DNA of 64,000 nt, from assembly GCF_017353185.1 (NCBI RefSeq), contig NZ_JAFMYV010000001.1:310001-374000 (forward strand), written 5' to 3'. The notes under the pieces are model-generated. The model was not told the DNA's origin and searched no databases. It worked only from the letters and a program-made list of their open reading frames with translations. Position numbers and translations under genes: made by a program. Source of the stretch: Fibrella rubiginis (lineage in GTDB: Bacteria; Bacteroidota; Bacteroidia; Cytophagales; Spirosomataceae). Shown here piece by piece: positions 45,353-54,344 of the stretch. The first letter of the stretch is position 1. Each line of letters starts with the position of its first letter.

Positions 45353-48343
45353 ATGACCCGATACAGGCAACTGACTGCCCTTTTATTTCTCTTGATTTCG
45401 CTGCCTGCCCTGAGCCAGAAACGGGCGCTCACGGCGGCCGATTATGATCGCTGGCAAACGGTTCGCTCCGAAAAAATTGCGAATGATGGCCGCTGGATCG
45501 CCTACCAGATTGATCCGCAGGATGGCGACGGGCGGCTGGAGGTGGTGAGCAGTACCGGTCCGCTTGGTAGCCGGACGCGTTACGCCTTTGCGCGTGGCTA
45601 TATGGCGCAGTTCACGCCCGACAGCAAGTATCTGGTGATGCGACTGAAGGTGCCGGTGGCCGACACACGCAAAGCCAAACTGAAGAAAAAGAAGCCCGAC
45701 GAGATGCCCAAAGACAGTTTGCTGGCCCTGAATCTGGCAACGGGCAAGACCACCAGACTCCCCAACGTGAAGTCGTTTGTGCTGGGGAAAGACGCGGGTT
45801 CGTGGGTGGCCGCGTTGCAGGAACGCAAGGAAGCTACCCCGAAAACAGGGGCCAAACCGGTAGCCCAAAAAGGTGACCAGAAGGATACCCTCAACCCGCT
45901 GCCGCCCGTGTCGACCACTACGGCAAAGGGCAATACGAAGAAGCCCAAAGGCGACGACCTGACGCTGCTGAACATGGCCGATGGGTCAACGAAAACGGTG
46001 CGTTATGTCTCGAACGTGGTGATGGCCGACAACGGGCAGGCCATTTTTTACAGTAAAGAATCGGCCAATGATTCGTTGAAAACAGGCGAAAAGAGTATAC
46101 CTGGGGTGTTTTTGTTCACAACCACCACTGGACAAACAACGCTCATCGACACCAGTTCGACCCGGAAAATTTACAAGGGGTTAGCGATCGACAAGCCCGG
46201 CAAGCAACTCGCCTGGATGGCCTCCGCCGACAGCGCCGGGAGCGACGTGAAGGTGTTTACGCTTTACTACAAAAGCCTGCTTCCTTCTGTGGTGGCCAAG
46301 GGTAAACGGGCAAAAACAACCACCCCCGAACTGCCTTACACGGTCATTGCCGACACGCTGACGAAGGCCTTGCCCAAGGGCTGGTCGGTGAATGAATACC
46401 GCGAACCACAGTTTGCCGACGACGGCAAGCGGCTGTACTTCTCAGCCTCGCCGATTGCGCCGAAGCCGACCAAAGACACGCTGACACCGGAGGATGAGAA
46501 AGTGAAGATGGACGTCTGGAGCTGGACCGACACGCGGCTGCAGCCCATGCAGCAAAAGCGGTTGAAGGAAGAGAAAGAGCGCGGTTTTCTGGCTGTCTAT
46601 GACCTCCCCGCCAACAGAGTCACGCTTCTGGCCAGTCGCGAGGTGCCTACGGTGGCGTTCGACGAGAAGGTGAATACGCGCTACCTGCTCGGCCTGAGCG
46701 ATTTACCTTATCAGGTGCAATCGTCGTGGGACCCCGGCCACACAGACCTGTATCTGGTTGACACACAGACGGGTGAGCGAAAGCGCATCGCCAACGATGT
46801 GATGGCGTCCAGCCCCAAACTGTCGCCCGGTGGTAAGTACGCCTACTGGTTCGATGAGCGCGATTCGCTGTGGCGGGCATGGAACATCGACGCGGGCAAA
46901 CGCATCGACCTCACGCGCGGATTACCCAGCAAATTTTTCGACGAAGAGCACGACACGCCCAACCTGCCCGGCTCCTACGGCTCCGCGGGCTGGACCACCG
47001 GCGACCGGTACCTGTGGCTTTACGACCGCTACGATATCTGGCAGATTGACCCCACCGGCACCGAAAAACCATTGAACCTGACGGCGGGCTGGGGGCGCAA
47101 AAACAAGATTCGCCTGCGCCGCGCCAACCTGAACGACGACGATGACACACCTACCCCCACGCCCACACCCGGTGCCAACCGACGTACGCCGGAGAAGCCC
47201 ATTGACCCGAAAACCGAACTGTTTTTGACGGGTATCTGGGAGAGCGACAAGGCTACGGGCATTCTGAAAAGCAAAAACGGCCTTGCCGCCACTGAACCCG
47301 CCGTGCTGACCCGCAGCAACCACCGTTATTCGGGTCTGAGCAAGGCGAAGCACGCGGCCACCATGACGTTCTACCGGGGTAATTTCCAGGAGTCGGTCAA
47401 CCTGTTTCAGACGGATACCACGCTGGCTACGCCTGTGCAACTCACCCGCACCAACCCCCAGCAGGACAGCATCCGGTGGGGCAGCGTGGAACTGGTGAAC
47501 TGGGTTGGCACGAACGGGACCAAACTGGAGGGGCTGCTCTTCAAACCCGAAGGCTTCACCGGCGACACCACCGGCAAGAAGTACCCTATGCTGACGTATT
47601 TCTACGAACGCAATGCCGAAACGCTCAACGACTACCGCGCCCCCAGCCCCAGCCGGTCGACGATAAACATACCCTACTGCGTCTCAAACGGCTATTTGGT
47701 CTTCGTGCCCGACATCGTGTATACCACCGGCCAGCCCGGCCCGAATGCTTATGATTGCGTGGTGCCGGGGGTGCTGAGCCTGCTCAACAGGGGCTTTGTG
47801 GATCGCAACCGGCTGGGTATTCAGGGGCAAAGCTGGGGCGGTTACCAGACGGCCTACATCGTCACGCGCACGAACCTGTTCCGCGCCGCCGAGGCCGGGG
47901 CTGCCGTGGCGAACATGACGTCGGCCTATGGCGGTATCCGGTGGGAAACGGGCGTGAGCCGGGCGTTCCAGTACGAAAAAACGCAGAGCCGCATTGGGGG
48001 CACGTTGTGGGACAAGCCGATGAACTACATCGAAAATTCACCGCTGTTCTACGCCAACCGCGTGGAAACGCCAATGCTGCTGATGCACAATGATGCCGAC
48101 GGGGCCGTGCCCTGGTATCAAGGTATCGAATTGTTTTCGGCCCTGCGCCGACTGAATAAGCCCGTCTGGATGCTGGTCTACAACGGCGAAGGCCACAACC
48201 TGACGCAACGCCACAACGCCAAAGATTTAAGCATCCGCATGTACCAGTTTTTCGATTACTACCTCAAAGACGCTCCCCAGCCCATCTGGATGAAAGAGGG
48301 GCGGACGTCAGTGGAAAAAGATCGCGGCGAGATGAAGTATTAA
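45353..48343 (+). CDS. Secreted prolyl-oligopeptidase-type serine peptidase (S9)
   Basis: A 996-residue exported peptidase: signal peptide (about 1-20, ending A-L-S-Q), a long beta-propeller-like region (about 30-730), and a C-terminal alpha/beta-hydrolase domain. The triad is S827 in G-Q-S-W-G-G, D914 in H-N-D-A-D-G and H948 in G-E-G-H-N-L. A Lys/Thr/Pro-rich insert occurs near 165-205. It likely trims imported or extracellular peptides for the SusC/SusD pair upstream. ATG 45353 gives a proper signal peptide; the frame is open further upstream. Confidence 0.94.
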   Translation: MTRYRQLTALLFLLISLPALSQKRALTAADYDRWQTVRSEKIANDGRWIAYQIDPQDGDGRLEVVSSTGPLGSRTRYAFARGYMAQFTPDSKYLVMRLKVPVADTRKAKLKKKKPDEMPKDSLLALNLATGKTTRLPNVKSFVLGKDAGSWVAALQERKEATPKTGAKPVAQKGDQKDTLNPLPPVSTTTAKGNTKKPKGDDLTLLNMADGSTKTVRYVSNVVMADNGQAIFYSKESANDSLKTGEKSIPGVFLFTTTTGQTTLIDTSSTRKIYKGLAIDKPGKQLAWMASADSAGSDVKVFTLYYKSLLPSVVAKGKRAKTTTPELPYTVIADTLTKALPKGWSVNEYREPQFADDGKRLYFSASPIAPKPTKDTLTPEDEKVKMDVWSWTDTRLQPMQQKRLKEEKERGFLAVYDLPANRVTLLASREVPTVAFDEKVNTRYLLGLSDLPYQVQSSWDPGHTDLYLVDTQTGERKRIANDVMASSPKLSPGGKYAYWFDERDSLWRAWNIDAGKRIDLTRGLPSKFFDEEHDTPNLPGSYGSAGWTTGDRYLWLYDRYDIWQIDPTGTEKPLNLTAGWGRKNKIRLRRANLNDDDDTPTPTPTPGANRRTPEKPIDPKTELFLTGIWESDKATGILKSKNGLAATEPAVLTRSNHRYSGLSKAKHAATMTFYRGNFQESVNLFQTDTTLATPVQLTRTNPQQDSIRWGSVELVNWVGTNGTKLEGLLFKPEGFTGDTTGKKYPMLTYFYERNAETLNDYRAPSPSRSTINIPYCVSNGYLVFVPDIVYTTGQPGPNAYDCVVPGVLSLLNRGFVDRNRLGIQGQSWGGYQTAYIVTRTNLFRAAEAGAAVANMTSAYGGIRWETGVSRAFQYEKTQSRIGGTLWDKPMNYIENSPLFYANRVETPMLLMHNDADGAVPWYQGIELFSALRRLNKPVWMLVYNGEGHNLTQRHNAKDLSIRMYQFFDYYLKDAPQPIWMKEGRTSVEKDRGEMKY

Positions 48344-48349
48344 AAGGAT

Positions 48350-48489
48350 AAAAGGGTTTTTGGACAGGATTTCAGGATTTATGCAGGATTTACTGGATTT
48401 CTTTTTTTATACTGAGATATGACTCTCGATCAAAAAGAAATCCAGTAAATCCTGCATAAATCCTGAAATCCTGTCCCAAAAACCCTTTT
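48350..48489. repeat. 57-bp hairpin of CAGGATTT words between convergent genes
   Basis: Arms 48350-48406 and 48432-48489 match throughout except for one extra G in the right arm; the loop is 25 nt. The arm is a run of degenerate CAGGATTT units, a vocabulary not used elsewhere in the window, and lacks the GCTGACGC or GCGAAGC cap. It begins 6 nt after the S9 stop and ends immediately before the GH3 gene's stop codon. Confidence 0.95.
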
Positions 48490-51400
48490 CTAAATCCCCC
48501 GTCGTATTGCCTTGTAAAACGCATCGGCGACGCCCGTTCTGATACCCAGTTCGCTGACTTTGTTGTTATTGCGCGTGGGGTAAACGCGGTTGCAGAGGAA
48601 GACGTAGTTCAGGCCCACGGCGGGGTCGATCCAGGTGAACGTACCGGTGTAGCCCGAATGCCCGTAGCTCGATGGACTGGCCAGGCGGGGGGCGTTGCCG
48701 TTGTATTTGTAGGCCGCTTTTTCAAAGCCCAGTCCGCGGCGGTTGCCCAGTTCGGGGAATTGGTAGCGGGTGAATTCGGTGATCGTTTCGGGCTTGATCA
48801 GCTGACGGTCGCCGTAGGTGCCGTGTTGCAGGTACAATTGCGTCAGTTTCATCAGGTCGTTGGCCGTACCGAACAGACCCGCGTGGCCCGACAAGCCGCC
48901 CAGCATAGCCGCGCCTTCGTCATGCACCCGCCCCCAGATCAGCGTTTTGCGGAACAGCGAATCATATTCGGTGGGTACAATACGGCTCAGCGGATAGAAC
49001 CGACGGGGGTTGTAGGTCAGCGTGGTCGCACCAATGGGGGCGTAGAGACTGTCTTTCAAATACCCCTCGAAATCGCGGCCTGTGAGGCGCTGCACAATCT
49101 GCGGGTAAAGGTAGAACGACAGGTCGCTGTAGACGTATTCTTTCTTCGCGTTCAGCGGCGAATCTTTGATCAGCTCGAAAATGGTTTTGGGGTATTTTTT
49201 GAACAAAAACAGGCTATCCGTCACCTCAATGGGGTATCGGTTACTGCGTTCAGCCACAAACGTCTTCTTTTTGAAGGTGCCGTCGGGGTTTTTGGTGGCC
49301 TGCCAGAAGGGTATCCACGCCTTTAGTTTGGCCTGGTGCGTGAGTACGTCGCGCCACCGGATCGTGTCTTTGTTCGACTTTTTATAGCCGGGCAGGTACT
49401 CGCCCATGGTGCCGTCGATGTTGAATTTTCCGGCATCGACCAGACGCATGAGGGCAGGGGTAGAGGTGCTGATTTTCGTAACCGACGCAAAGTCGTAGAG
49501 GTCGTCGAGTTGGGTAGGTTCAGCTTTGCCGCCCAGGCTGGTGTCGTAGGTGTGCTTGCCGTAGGCTTTGCGGAAAATCACTTTGCCATCTTTCGCCAAC
49601 TGCACCACGCAACCCGGATAGGCCTTCGCGTTTAGCCCCAGGTTCACCACCGAATCAACCTGTTGCGCCAGATACGCACTGCTGATGCCCACTTCTTCGG
49701 GGATGGTGTATTTCAACCGGCCAATAGGCTGAATGGTCATGCCGTCGCCCACCCGAAACCGCTGATTGACCGTGACGGGCAGCCGCCCCGACGCGCCAAT
49801 GGCCCCAAAAATAAGTTGCGCCGACAGGTCTTCGGTGAAATTGGTGAGCTGGTAAGGCATCACCAGCGCCGTCGCTCCTTCCAGATCAGGTAGCTTGTCG
49901 AGCACGTAGGGGTTGCCAAACACCGTGATAACGGCCTTGCCGGTACCCACCAGTTTCTGCACCAGTTCGGCGGTGCGGGTCTGTACACCGTATTTGGCGG
50001 GCCGGATGTTATTCAGATGCACACCCACCAGCACCGTGTTAAACTGCCCCAGCGAGTCCAGCACGGCCTTTATCTCGGCGTCTGATGATTTCGACGATAG
50101 CAGAAACGACTTCACCGATGTGTAGTCGGCGAGGCGATTTTGAAATAGGGTGGGGGCGGTAGCTTCCACCGAAACCGACGCGATCCGCAACGTGTCGAGG
50201 CGTTGCAGGGGCAGACGGTTATTGGCATTGGTGAGCACCGTTAGCGACGCTTCGGTGAGGCGGCGGTTGATCACCTCCGATTCGGGACGGTTCAGATTGG
50301 CCACCAGGTTGTCGAGCACAACGGGTTTGTAATTGTTCAGCCCCACCCAGTATTTGGCCAGCAGCATCTTGCGGCAGCGGTCTTTTATTTCTTGCGTCGA
50401 CAGCGTTCGTTCGTCGGCGGCTTTGCAGATTTCGGCCACAGCGCGGGGAATGTTTTCGGTAAATTCCAGCACGTCCATGCCTGCTTCCAGCCCGCGCCGG
50501 TCGGCCAGGCCAGAGGGAAAATATTTGGTGAGGCCCTTCATGTTCATGGCATCGGAGAAGACCAGGCCGCCAAAACCAAGCTCGTTTTTCAGTAAGCCCG
50601 TCACAATGTTGGGCGACAGCGTAGAGGGGCGGTTGCGGGTGGTGTCGAGGGCGGGAATGTTCAGGTGCGCAATCATCACGCCCGCCGCGCCCGCCTTGAT
50701 CAACTCGCGAAACGGATACAGTTCCAAGCTGTCCAGCTGCGCCCGGCTTTTGTTGATCAGCGGTAGATCAAAGTGCGAATCGGTACCGGTGTCGCCATGG
50801 CCGGGAAAGTGCTTAAGGCTGGTTAACAGGCGGTTATCCTGCATGCCACGCATGTAGGCCAAGGCTTTGCGAGCCACGGCGTACTTATCTTCGCCAAACG
50901 ACCGGAAGTTAATGACGGGGTTGTTGGCGTTGTTGTTGACGTCGGCATCGGGCGCGAAATTGACGTGCATACCTAGCCGCCGAAACTGCCGGGCTACGTC
51001 GGCGCCCATGTCATAGATCAGCTTTTCCGACGCCTGTGGCATGCCGCCAAGGGTCATCTGGTAGGGGAATCGCACGGTGCTGTCGAGGCGCATGGCAATG
51101 CCCCATTCGGCATCCATTGCTACCAGCAGCGGCACCGCCGAAGCCGACTGCAACCGGTTAGTCAATTTGGCCTGCCGGACGGGCCCACCCTGGAAAAATA
51201 CCACGCCGCCGAGTTTGTAGGTGCGTACCAGCGTGGTCAGCGAATCTTCATAACCGGTGGTCCGGTTAGAATAGCCCGCCACCATAATCAGTTGCGCGAT
51301 CTGCTCATCCAGCGGCATACGGGCCATAATGGAGTCGGCCCAGCGGCTGGCGCGGGCATCGGCGCGTAGAAACGTCGGCAGGGCAGCCGTGGTACGAACG

Positions 51401-51534
51401 GGTGGGGTAGGTTTCGTCGGGCTTGCGGGGCGGGGCGAATTGACGGGTTGTCCATTGCCCATTTGGGCAAAACCGGGGAGAGCAAGGGTAAGCAGGAGAA
51501 GCAGCGCGGCAAGCGTCTGTCGACAAGGATTCAT
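48490..51534 (-). CDS. GH3 (NagZ-like) glycosidase fused to a serine hydrolase domain
   Basis: A 1014-residue exported fusion. Signal peptide (1-24), Pro-rich linker, then a GH3 beta-N-acetylhexosaminidase domain with K-H-F-P-G-H-G-D-T (241-249), the D-S-H acid/base loop (252-254) and the nucleophile D328 in V-F-S-D-A-M. A GH3 C-terminal domain follows, then from about 640 a beta-lactamase/AmpC-like domain with S-V-T-K (SxxK), Y-S-D-L-S and H-S-G-Y near the end. This pairing suggests combined attack on peptidoglycan sugar and stem. ATG 51534 is chosen for the signal peptide. Confidence 0.93.
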   Translation of the reverse strand: MNPCRQTLAALLLLLTLALPGFAQMGNGQPVNSPRPASPTKPTPPVRTTAALPTFLRADARASRWADSIMARMPLDEQIAQLIMVAGYSNRTTGYEDSLTTLVRTYKLGGVVFFQGGPVRQAKLTNRLQSASAVPLLVAMDAEWGIAMRLDSTVRFPYQMTLGGMPQASEKLIYDMGADVARQFRRLGMHVNFAPDADVNNNANNPVINFRSFGEDKYAVARKALAYMRGMQDNRLLTSLKHFPGHGDTGTDSHFDLPLINKSRAQLDSLELYPFRELIKAGAAGVMIAHLNIPALDTTRNRPSTLSPNIVTGLLKNELGFGGLVFSDAMNMKGLTKYFPSGLADRRGLEAGMDVLEFTENIPRAVAEICKAADERTLSTQEIKDRCRKMLLAKYWVGLNNYKPVVLDNLVANLNRPESEVINRRLTEASLTVLTNANNRLPLQRLDTLRIASVSVEATAPTLFQNRLADYTSVKSFLLSSKSSDAEIKAVLDSLGQFNTVLVGVHLNNIRPAKYGVQTRTAELVQKLVGTGKAVITVFGNPYVLDKLPDLEGATALVMPYQLTNFTEDLSAQLIFGAIGASGRLPVTVNQRFRVGDGMTIQPIGRLKYTIPEEVGISSAYLAQQVDSVVNLGLNAKAYPGCVVQLAKDGKVIFRKAYGKHTYDTSLGGKAEPTQLDDLYDFASVTKISTSTPALMRLVDAGKFNIDGTMGEYLPGYKKSNKDTIRWRDVLTHQAKLKAWIPFWQATKNPDGTFKKKTFVAERSNRYPIEVTDSLFLFKKYPKTIFELIKDSPLNAKKEYVYSDLSFYLYPQIVQRLTGRDFEGYLKDSLYAPIGATTLTYNPRRFYPLSRIVPTEYDSLFRKTLIWGRVHDEGAAMLGGLSGHAGLFGTANDLMKLTQLYLQHGTYGDRQLIKPETITEFTRYQFPELGNRRGLGFEKAAYKYNGNAPRLASPSSYGHSGYTGTFTWIDPAVGLNYVFLCNRVYPTRNNNKVSELGIRTGVADAFYKAIRRGI

Positions 51535-51560
51535 TCGGTATGCGTTCAGGTTGACTACAT

Positions 51561-51568
51561 CAAAAGTA
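51561..51568 (-). promoter_or_regulatory. Predicted -7 element of the GH3 fusion gene
   Basis: Reads TACTTTTG on the minus strand (TAnnTTTG), 26 nt before ATG 51534, in the 61-nt divergent gap with the M1 peptidase gene. No -33 TTG at a normal distance. Confidence 0.4.
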
Positions 51569-51595
51569 AGCACAATTCCTGCCTAACTTAAGCCC

Positions 51596-53233
51596 ATGAA
51601 TCGTACGCTTTACTGCATGGCCCTCTGTCTGCTGCCCATTTTTGCCTGGGCACAGGGTAGCCCCTTCACCCATGCCGACACCCTGCGCGGTAGCATCACG
51701 CCCGAACGCGCGTGGTGGGACCTGACGTATTACCATCTTCAGGTGCGGGTATTGCCCAACGACAGTGCCCTGGGCGGTAGCACCACCATGCAGTATACAG
51801 TGCTGAAACCCAGCCAGACGCTGCAGGTTGATCTGCAACGACCCCTGCGCGTGGTTAAAATAGAGCAGGATGGAAGGCTCTTAACGTTTCGGCAAGATGG
51901 CGACGCGTATTTTGTGACGCTCCAGAAACCGCAGCAAACCGGCCAATCGGAACGGCTGACGGTGTTTTACGAAGGCAAACCCCGTGTAGCCAAACGTCCA
52001 CCCTGGGACGGTGGCCTGACCTGGGCACGCGATACTACCAAGCAGTGGTTTATTGCTACCTCCTGCCAAGGGTTAGGCGCCAGCGCCTGGTGGCCGTGCA
52101 AAGATCATATGTATGACGAACCCGACTCCATGCGCATCAGTGTCACCGTGCCCGACCCGCTCACAGACGTATCGAACGGGCAGTTGCAGCGGGTGGTCAA
52201 CAACAACGACGGCACGCACACCTTCGACTGGCTGGTACGCAATCCGATCAACAACTACGGGGTCAATATCAACGCCGCCACCTATGTGCACTGGGCCGAT
52301 GCCTACGCGGGCGAGAAGGGTAAACTGCCCCTGAATTTTTACGCCCTGCCTGAACACGAGGCGCTGGCACGGAAGCAGTTTGGGCAGGTGCCGCTCATGC
52401 TGAAGGCCTTTGAGCATTGGTTTGGGCCGTATCCGTTCTATGAGGATGGGTATAAGCTGGTGGAAACACCCTACCTCGGCATGGAACACCAAAGCTCGGT
52501 GACGTATGGCAACGGCTTCAAAAACGGCTATCGGGGGCGCGACCTGTCGGGCACGGGCTGGGGGTTGCTCTGGGATTTCATCATCGTGCATGAGTCGGGC
52601 CACGAATGGTTTGCCAACAACATTACCTACCGCGACGTGGCCGACATGTGGATTCACGAGAGCTTCACCAATTATTCGGAAAATCTGTTCGTGGAATACT
52701 ATCATGGCAAGGCCGCCGGGGCGCAGTACGTAATTGGTTGCCGCAAGAACGTCCGCAACGACAGCCCGATTATCGGGACGTATGATGTAAACAAATCGGG
52801 GTCGGGTGATATGTATTACAAGGGAGGCAACATGCTCCACACCATCCGGCAACTCGTGGGCGACGATGAGCAGTGGCGGCAGATGCTACGCGGGCTGAAC
52901 AGGACGTTTTACCATCAAACCGTTACCAGTCAACAGATTGAATCGTACCTGAGTGGGCAATCGGGCCGGAATCTGAAACCCATTTTCGACCAATATCTCC
53001 GCGATACGCGTATTCCGGTGCTGGAATACCGCATCCAGAAAAGTTCCATCCAGTACCGATGGGCCGACTGCGTGGCCGGTTTCGACATGCCCGTGCCGGT
53101 TTGCCTGGGCAATGCCGATGCGTATCAGACTCTGAAGCCCACTACCACCTGGCAGTCGTTTTCGGCGAAGGAAAAACCCACCAGCCTAAACGTAGACGCC
53201 GATTATTACGTCAACGTGCGGCAGCTGAAGTAG
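51596..53233 (+). CDS. Secreted M1-family metallopeptidase
   Basis: A 545-residue zinc aminopeptidase-like enzyme. Signal peptide (about 1-18, ending A-W-A-Q). Zinc motif H332-E-S-G-H336 with E355 18 residues further on (HExxH-x18-E), in W-I-H-E-S-F-T-N-Y. The exopeptidase motif region reads L-G-M-E-H-Q-S in place of GxMEN: the position usually held by Asn is His. Divergent from the GH3 fusion gene. It fits a peptide-scavenging role. Confidence 0.93.
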   Translation: MNRTLYCMALCLLPIFAWAQGSPFTHADTLRGSITPERAWWDLTYYHLQVRVLPNDSALGGSTTMQYTVLKPSQTLQVDLQRPLRVVKIEQDGRLLTFRQDGDAYFVTLQKPQQTGQSERLTVFYEGKPRVAKRPPWDGGLTWARDTTKQWFIATSCQGLGASAWWPCKDHMYDEPDSMRISVTVPDPLTDVSNGQLQRVVNNNDGTHTFDWLVRNPINNYGVNINAATYVHWADAYAGEKGKLPLNFYALPEHEALARKQFGQVPLMLKAFEHWFGPYPFYEDGYKLVETPYLGMEHQSSVTYGNGFKNGYRGRDLSGTGWGLLWDFIIVHESGHEWFANNITYRDVADMWIHESFTNYSENLFVEYYHGKAAGAQYVIGCRKNVRNDSPIIGTYDVNKSGSGDMYYKGGNMLHTIRQLVGDDEQWRQMLRGLNRTFYHQTVTSQQIESYLSGQSGRNLKPIFDQYLRDTRIPVLEYRIQKSSIQYRWADCVAGFDMPVPVCLGNADAYQTLKPTTTWQSFSAKEKPTSLNVDADYYVNVRQLK

Positions 53234-53265
53234 GGGAGGAGGAAATGCGTTAATATATGGCCCAC

Positions 53266-53317
53266 GGTGTGTAGCGCGAAGCCAACTGAAAACTCTAAAC
53301 AGAAAACTCTAAACTCC
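53266..53317. repeat. Unpaired right half of a dialect hairpin
   Basis: GCGCGAAGCCAAC followed by two GAAAACTCTAAAC-type words and ACTCCC, just before the epimerase ATG. The complementary left arm is missing from the 91-nt gap. It resembles the right arm of the family (cap, then words) without a partner. Confidence 0.6.
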
Positions 53318-53324
53318 CACCCTT

Positions 53325-54257
53325 ATGCAGACTATCCTCGGTGCCGGCGGGGCCATTGGCGTTGAACTGGCCAAAGCGCTTCCCCAATACACTACAGACA
53401 CGATTCGGCTAGTGAGCCGCCATCCGAAAAAGGTAAATGACACTGACGCGCTGTTATCGGCAGACCTCAACAACTGGGATCAGGTGTCGAGAGCCGTGGC
53501 GGGCAGCGCTGTCACCTACCTGACTGTCGGCTACGATTACCACACCAAACTATGGCAGGAACGCTGGCCCGTGCTCATCAAAAACGTGGTTGAAGCCTGT
53601 ATTCAGCATGAGAGTAAACTTGTCTTTTTCGACAATGTGTATGCTATCGGTGGTGACAATGTCCTGCACATCACGGAGTCGTCGCCCATAAGTCCGTCGA
53701 GCAAAAAGGGCGAAGTGCGGGCGGCGGTAGACCGGCATATTCTGGAGGCGGTGGAAGCCGGCAAGCTCGACGCCATTATTGCCCGTGCGCCTGATTTTTT
53801 CGGGCCAATCAAAGATAAAAGCCTGACCATGAACCTGATCTATGACAACATGGTGAAAGGCAAGAAAGCACAGTGGTTCTGCAACGCCGATAAACTACAC
53901 TCTACCGGCTATACCCCCGACCTGGGTACTGGCACGGCTATACTGGGCAATACGCCCACGGCCTACAACCAAATCTGGAACCTTCCCGTTGACACCCACG
54001 CCCCCACCGGCCGGGAGTGGACCGCGCTGTTTGCTCACGAGCTTCAGAAGCCCAACGGTGTTCAGGTCCTGCCCGGATGGGGGATGTGGGCGCTCGGTTT
54101 GTTCGTACCCATTCTGAAAGAGATGCATGAGATGCGCTACCAATATGACCGCGACTATTTTTTCGATTCAGCGAAGTTCAGCAAAGCGTTTGGGTACACA
54201 CCCACCACCAACGCCAAGGCCGTGAAGCAAACAGTTGCGGCATTGGGAGGCAGGTAG
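53325..54257 (+). CDS. NAD(P)-binding epimerase/dehydratase-like protein
   Basis: A 310-residue Rossmann-fold protein of the extended SDR (NAD-dependent epimerase) type. It starts T-I-L-G-A-G-G-A-I-G (GxGGxxG variant) and has R-A-P-D-F-F-G-P in the middle. F-F-D-N-V-Y-A-I-G-G corresponds to the active-site strand, but I do not see a clean YxxxK, so it may be an atypical or NmrA-like reductase. Substrate unknown. Confidence 0.8.
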   Translation: MQTILGAGGAIGVELAKALPQYTTDTIRLVSRHPKKVNDTDALLSADLNNWDQVSRAVAGSAVTYLTVGYDYHTKLWQERWPVLIKNVVEACIQHESKLVFFDNVYAIGGDNVLHITESSPISPSSKKGEVRAAVDRHILEAVEAGKLDAIIARAPDFFGPIKDKSLTMNLIYDNMVKGKKAQWFCNADKLHSTGYTPDLGTGTAILGNTPTAYNQIWNLPVDTHAPTGREWTALFAHELQKPNGVQVLPGWGMWALGLFVPILKEMHEMRYQYDRDYFFDSAKFSKAFGYTPTTNAKAVKQTVAALGGR

Positions 54258-54344
54258 GGGTGTGGGAGTTAACGGCAAGTGTTTTCGGCTAAAGGGCGTA
54301 TTGTATATCTCTGTATCTTGGCCAAGGTACATGCCTGCCCTTTT

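Noticed and set aside
52073..52852. 259-codon open frame opposite the M1 peptidase
   Set aside because: Antisense shadow: the plus strand has the complete HExxH-x18-E site in frame.
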